DNA from: Litoditis marina
Lineage: Eukaryota > Nematoda > Chromadorea > Rhabditida > Rhabditidae
DNA: 64,000 bases
Assembly: GCA_964036275.1 (NCBI GenBank)
Contig: OZ038434.1
Location: 4,982,560 to 5,046,559 of the forward strand
Direction of reading: 5' to 3'
The notes beneath the pieces were generated by a model, which was not told the origin of the DNA, did no database searches, and saw nothing but the letters and a program-made list of their open reading frames with translations. Within the stretch, counting starts at the first letter, position 1; each line of letters begins with the position of its first letter. Below, in pieces: positions 59,701-64,000 of this stretch. A program made the position numbers and the translations under genes.

Positions 59701-62700
59701 CAACGAAACCATCCAAAAATATGTGGCTTCAATTATTTCTATCTAGTTTTCGCCCCTCTCTCTCAGATGAGGGACTGCCACATTCTTGGATTGTTGATAA
59801 ACAAAACAAGATCAAACATAGGTGAAAAATCGCGGGCCGATTCGGCCCGAGTCGGGTCATTTCGGGGGAAAATGTCGGGCCAAAAAGGCACCTTTTCGGC
59901 CCGACGATTTTTTGGCCGATATGACCCGAATCGGGCCGAATCGGGTAATTTCGTGAAACATTTCATTTTCTCAGCTCGTTCGATTTCACATACAAAATAT
60001 ACAAACAACAGTAATCTATGATATTTTCATTAAAAATAGACAATAAAATGAAGACTATCGGAAATTTTGGCGCGTTCTCGATTTGTGGGTGGCCTCAGAG
60101 TAGTCAGTGGTCGAGAAGTTAGCAAATCTGAAAGAACGAACATTTAAAGCCTATAACCAAAAGTTGTCCACAGCTCCGATCTCTATCTGAGAATCTCCAA
60201 AACATAATTATTGTTAGATATAATAATAATCACATTGCCGCATTCATGTGACTTAGGCTACCTAATTGGTGATAGAAAAAATTTCATGACCCCAACTTAG
60301 AGAAAAATCAACCATTCTAATCTTTCATATTTCACGGACATGCAATAATTGACTTGATGTATAAGAACCTCACCTTCTGAACAATCAATCTATATATTGA
60401 GAACAGCTTATAGGATTCGCCCTTTCCAAAGAAAGTCAAACTCTATGGCGTGTATCGAGTTCAAAATACAAGTGGACTACTGTGACAAATCAGCAAGTCT
60501 TCGTTGTTGTTTGATCTTGATTGCCTCGATACACGTCATAACTTTCGAATTTCGGTCGAAAAGTGAAGAGATCAAACTACAAACACAGCGGGACAGGGCA
60601 ACATACACCATATTGCCTTTCCTGGCAGGAGTGACCCATATTTCGCACTCCCTAGATAATATAATAATTGAATATCGCAACCATGCACAGACCAACTTGT
60701 AAAAATGCACAACTCGTGACTGTCCACTACCATCCATAACTAACCATAAAGATGACTGCGACTGCAGCTATCACTCGATCTTCTATACAGGGGAAGGAAG
60801 AGCACGCCAAGTGCGCTGCGATTGATCCTGAAAAAAGCACATAGATAAACTTTGAAATATTAGAATCTGTAAGTGTGATGCCCCGGTTGGACGACTGACT
60901 TCTATCCTTACAACTAGAGTAGAGGGGACCCTTAACTATGAAGTAATTACCGTCGTCTCGTTACTATTGTATTAGGAAAAATACTAAACTTTTTTTGGGT
61001 TTTCCAAGGGGGAACTTCTTCCTCCGGACCCCCGTGAAGTTGTCCAAATGACCAAAAAAATTAACCAACAACGGCCTACGACAAAAAAAGAGTTGATTTG
61101 TCTATTTTCGATGTAAACTCATAAATTTCCACGTTTTCTCAATGCAAAAACGGAGTACTTTTCGTCGTATAGTCGGAACTTACTGGTGTATGGGGATCTT
61201 TGACTTAGGTGAAACTGTTTTTGAGTTGGAGTATAACGACTGCGATGAATTAAAAGTCAGCCATCAACATAGACACTGGTACTAACTACAAAACAGAAGG
61301 TGACACTTACCTTATTACCAATCATCAGTTCACCAGACGTCATACGAACCAATAACCTCGCCGGACATGACCTGCAAACTGTATAAATTTCTAAACTATC
61401 TGAACAACTGAAAACGTGACTCATCACACAATTCACCTGTAGAGGATAGTGGCGAACCACAGCCCATCTCTGAAATTAGCACTTAACAAATTAAGAAACA
61501 CTTAACATAGGAACAGACTACACTGAGCTCTTCCGAACAGTAGAGGAAGGCAGACCCTATCAATTATAGAAGGTTATGAACGACATTAGCTTTGCGATTT
61601 AAGATCGAGGGGATGACTCAAACTTTGACGTGCCGGAACCTATCCATACTTTAGTAAAGTTGTCCGAGTAGTCAGAGAAAATTGGAAAACGGACCACTTT
61701 CTAGCCGAAAAGAAGAGATTCGGTCTACTTTTGATGAAAAATCATAAATTTTCACTTGTTTACGTACGAAAACGGACTAATTTTTGTCGCTTATCAGACC
61801 TTACTGGTGGTTGAATCTATTTCATAATTCAGTATAGATAACTTCTGAACTACTCACCTATACCAGATCCTCATCGGGTCGAGTGTTCTATACGTCTCAT
61901 GGTCACGGACCGGGACCGCCAATTACAGACGTTCCTGAATTAAAACGATATAAAAACTATTGTTGAAATTGGTGTTCCTCATAGACAACTATACTCATAC
62001 ACTAGTAAGAAAGGGGGAACAGTCACAAAAAAATACAAAAACGGGTTACTTTTTCGTTCATATCGGGGTGATTGGCGTTCTTTAATGGAAACTCGTAAAC
62101 TTTCACGGATAACAATCGGAAAATCGTTTACTTTTCGTGAAATAGTCAGACTTTACTGGCACTTGGCCATACTAGTTGCCCAGAAACATATTCTGCTTCA
62201 AGATATGACTACTCTTCCGAATTTAATCTGTTTTCCTAGTTAAACACGTGAAAGTTTAAATCTTAACATCAGAAATAAGTCATTTTACCCGATTTTGGCG
62301 AAAAGGAGACTCGTTTTTCTACCAAACACGATAATGATAAGGTCGAAAATGAAAATAAAACCACAGGAAAACTATCTCAACAAGTGGCATCTGGTTCCTT
62401 TTTGGTGGCCTGGAAACTGTGTCCCGACCTTTGCCTATATTACCTTACCTATCAAATGTACAAACTACAAACATTTCATTAACTCACTTAAGGATTTGTT
62501 GATTGTATCCTGCTTGGGTAGAGAATTGAAAAACCGTGTGTAAACGGCCGGCCGGCTCAGCTGAAAGCCCATCCTCCGATCACGCCTAAAAACACATGGA
62601 ATAAAACAGATTTTTGGAAACATTGACAACATAAAATCGTAAATTTGACGTATACGACCTCGTCCTCGCGTGGCGTGCAATAACCCAGATCAAAAATTGC

Positions 62701-64000
62701 CCGAATTACCTTGAAACTTACAAATCAATGGAGTAACGATTAACTTTTTTTATAGAGACTGTAGAGAACTTCGAAAAAAAAACAATTTAAACTATGAAAG
62801 TTAATCCTAATCTGCTAAAATTACCATAATTTCCAGAAATGGCTTGTTTTCTCTCAAATACGTGACGACTAAACCCATTTATCGAATGTATTCATAGTAA
62901 ATGTATATTCAATAACGGGCAGGAGACACAGTGTGATTTCATTCTGAAACCCAGTTTTTAGCTTATTTCGTGAAAAATAGTGGGGACGAGCTGTTGCACA
63001 CGCGACGCGCAAAAGGACTTGTCGTGAAATCAACTTTTATGAATTTCATCTCTCTATAACTAATGAGGAACAAATTTGTTGACAGATCGGAAAACTTGAT
63101 TAATACAATCAACGAAAACTGGTTTGAAACCGGAAATATTAATAGAAAAGGTATTTGCAAGTGAGTAGTACAGTGTGTAGACACTTCTCAACAACAAATA
63201 CATAATTAAAATGAATATAAATACAAATAAACTAAAATTACAACCAAAAATACATTAAAATAGAAAATTTTCTAAAATTCACGAATTGAAGGACTATATC
63301 GCGGCAGAGCAACCAATTAGCAGGCGGGCGCACTTAGGCTGGCCGAATCATAGCCGATTCGCCACGACACCTCACGACGCGACACGACATAAGAGGACGA
63401 GCCGATCTCACCCGGCTCGGGCCGAATCGGCCCGCGACTTTTCACCTGAGATTCAAGTCAGGATGTGATTATGTTTTTATGGGCTTTGCAGGAGCTTTTA
63501 ACGAGAATAGTCTCACGAGAGTACTGCTACAGTGAAACTCTGAAATGTCCGGGCATCATTTTGATTAGGAAGTGAGTTATGAATTACCACTATTCAGAGT
63601 GTGAATGGTGAATCCCGAAGAATCACATTATAGTCTGTTTCATTCATACTAAGACTCCTACAGTGAAATTACAAAACTTCAAGCCTGTTTCAGTGACGTG
63701 AATATTATCAAAATTGTGTACAACTTTTGCATCCGAATCTGATCACCTACAACAAGAAGTACTCGAACTCTCTGTTGACAAAGTTGAGCTTTTCATTAGA
63801 CAGCAATGATTGGACAATTCGAGAGTGTATTGTATTAGTCTCAGTAGGAAAGATGGCGACTATACCTAAACCGCCTCAGAACGTGAACTTACCAAGATGA
63901 ACACCAACTCAGTGCCGTATAAAAACTTGGAGAAGGTCACGTTTTCGTTCAATATCATGTCCAAGCTAAAGCTCATAATCGTAACAGGGTGGTCACCATA
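56732..64000 (-). CDS. Seven-transmembrane chemoreceptor, nematode sre-type (5' end off window)
   Basis: Nine exons in phase: 64000-63893 (runs off the edge), 59637-59472, 59250-59154, 58673-58493, 57946-57824, 57326-57202, 57164-57129, 56980-56948, 56894-56732. About 345 aa are visible. Predicted order: extracellular N-terminus, TM1 spanning the first splice (LYGTELVFIL then LGVIWVTIFVYSF), FHPNLTI before TM2, SRVVVILYE, TM3 ending VVVERSIATYYLDDYEKSRR (the E/DRY-like position), TM4-5, the intracellular signature YSLSKQFQLCENIRIFK, TM6 (VLLSSVVVVILIVLLVVLF), TM7 then WRQTFLSLF and a polar tail. ERxIATYYxxDYEK and YSLSxxFQLxENIR are hallmarks I associate with the sre family of nematode G-protein-coupled receptors. 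The ligand is unknown. The first intron (59638-63892) is over 4 kb, far larger than others here. The small exons at 57164 and 56980 are the least certain. Confidence 0.72.
57478..57680 (+). mobile_element. tRNA-related SINE, copy 2
   Basis: Plus-oriented copy in a receptor intron, with A-box-like TAACGCAGTGGTTA (about 57584-57598) and B-box-like GGTTCGATTTC (57629-57639). It shares with copy 1 the leading block CTATAGTCGTCG, TACTGTATATCTCACTTTCC and CACACATGTCTT, and the trailing GAGAGACAGAAC. Confidence 0.75.
59820..59960. mobile_element. GGGCCGATTCGGCCC element, copy 1
   Basis: GC-rich island with internal inverted arms (CGGGCCGATTCGGCCCGAGT and ACCCGAATCGGGCCGAATCG) inside AT-rich intron DNA. 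Its left border GGTGAAAAATCGCGGGCC matches, inverted, the right border of the copy ending near 63449. Confidence 0.65.
60501..60590. mobile_element. Short MITE, TTTGTAGTTTGATC family
   Basis: Arms TTGTTGTTTGATCTTG and AGATCAAACTACAAACACAG, with internal GATACACGTCATAA. In the large first intron of the receptor gene. Confidence 0.7.
61034..61190. mobile_element. MITE, ACACCAGTAAGGT family
   Basis: The right end AGTCGGAACTTACTGGTGTA is intact; the left end is eroded (GTTGTCCAAATGACC). Confidence 0.65.
61648..61809. mobile_element. MITE, ACACCAGTAAGGT family
   Basis: Ends TACTTTAGTAAAGTTGTCCG and CAGACCTTACTGGTGG, with internal AACGGACCACTTT and ACGGACTAATTTTTGTCG arms. Confidence 0.75.
61999..62160. 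mobile_element. MITE, ACACCAGTAAGGT family
   Basis: Ends TACACTAGTAAGAAAGGGGG and AGTCAGACTTTACTGGC. It lies 190 bases from the preceding copy. Confidence 0.65.
63330..63449. mobile_element. GGGCCGATTCGGCCC element, copy 2
   Basis: GC-rich, with TAGCCGATTCGCC, GAGCCGATC and CGGGCCGAATCGGCCCGCGA motifs, ending CGACTTTTCACC. The last 33 bases are the near-perfect reverse complement of the start of copy 1 at 59820. Confidence 0.6.
63641..63854. mobile_element. Inverted-repeat element, CATTCATACTAAGACT ends
   Basis: Diverged relative of the 33818-34028 element: left CATTCATACTAAGACTCCTA then CAGTGAAATTACAAAAC, right TTAGTCTCAGTAGGAAAG. It lies just inside the receptor's first intron. Confidence 0.55.

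Larger units (their letters stand above)
60745..61930 (-). other. Exon-like segments inside the large receptor intron
   Basis: Four minus-strand segments have good splice borders and open frames. One ends at 61858 (DPMRIWYR), followed by 61469-61437 (DGLWFATILYR), 61371-61311 (CPARLLVRMTSGELMIGNK) and 60827-60745 (SSFPCIEDRVIAAVAVIFM). The first three join in phase; the fourth does not follow in phase. They could be remnants of a second receptor or another gene, or chance. They are not needed by the receptor model, whose exons join across them. Confidence 0.3.

Overview
The window is intron-rich animal DNA and most likely nematode. The dynamin reads closest to nematode DYN-1. The right-hand gene has the hallmarks of a nematode sre-type chemoreceptor. 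Several start codons sit 0-9 bases after a strong TTTCAG-type acceptor with no visible upstream coding exon, as expected for spliced-leader trans-splicing. I rebuilt seven gene models by hand from splice sites and reading phase. Together they have about 100 introns, nearly all GT-AG and three GC-AG, and in every model the phases close to a stop codon or to the window edge.

Layout. 1-3813: repeats, no gene seen. 3814-12748 (minus): two adjacent genes with nematode-operon spacing. The upstream one is a 15-exon, 918-residue DDE-type transposase-like protein (CACTA/EnSpm, Transposase_21-like) with a proline-rich N-terminus and a zinc-ribbon-like Cys cluster. The downstream one is a 12-exon, 425-residue protein of no family I recognise, with a basic patch and an acidic tail. 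13933-16436 (plus): a NUDT6-like Nudix hydrolase. 18777-29916 (minus): a complete 24-exon dynamin (844 aa; GTPase, stalk, PH, GED, proline-rich tail). 29917-36633: a long intergenic region with a tRNA-related SINE, a CACGTG-rich array, MITEs and a foldback element. 36634-37949 (plus): a small helical protein. 39441-55777 (plus): a complete 37-exon ASPM (abnormal spindle) gene of 1532 aa with an unusual ER/K-rich helix inside its IQ array. 56732-64000 (minus): a seven-helix receptor whose first exon runs off the window and whose first intron exceeds 4 kb.

The genes serve unrelated cell functions: membrane fission (dynamin), spindle poles (ASPM), nucleotide hydrolysis (NUDT6) and chemoreception. 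The only pair that looks functionally linked is the transposase-like gene and its unknown partner. These two could be either a DNA transposon encoding two proteins or a domesticated operon. Introns and intergenic DNA are filled with at least five families of short inverted-repeat elements, most with several copies in this window alone.
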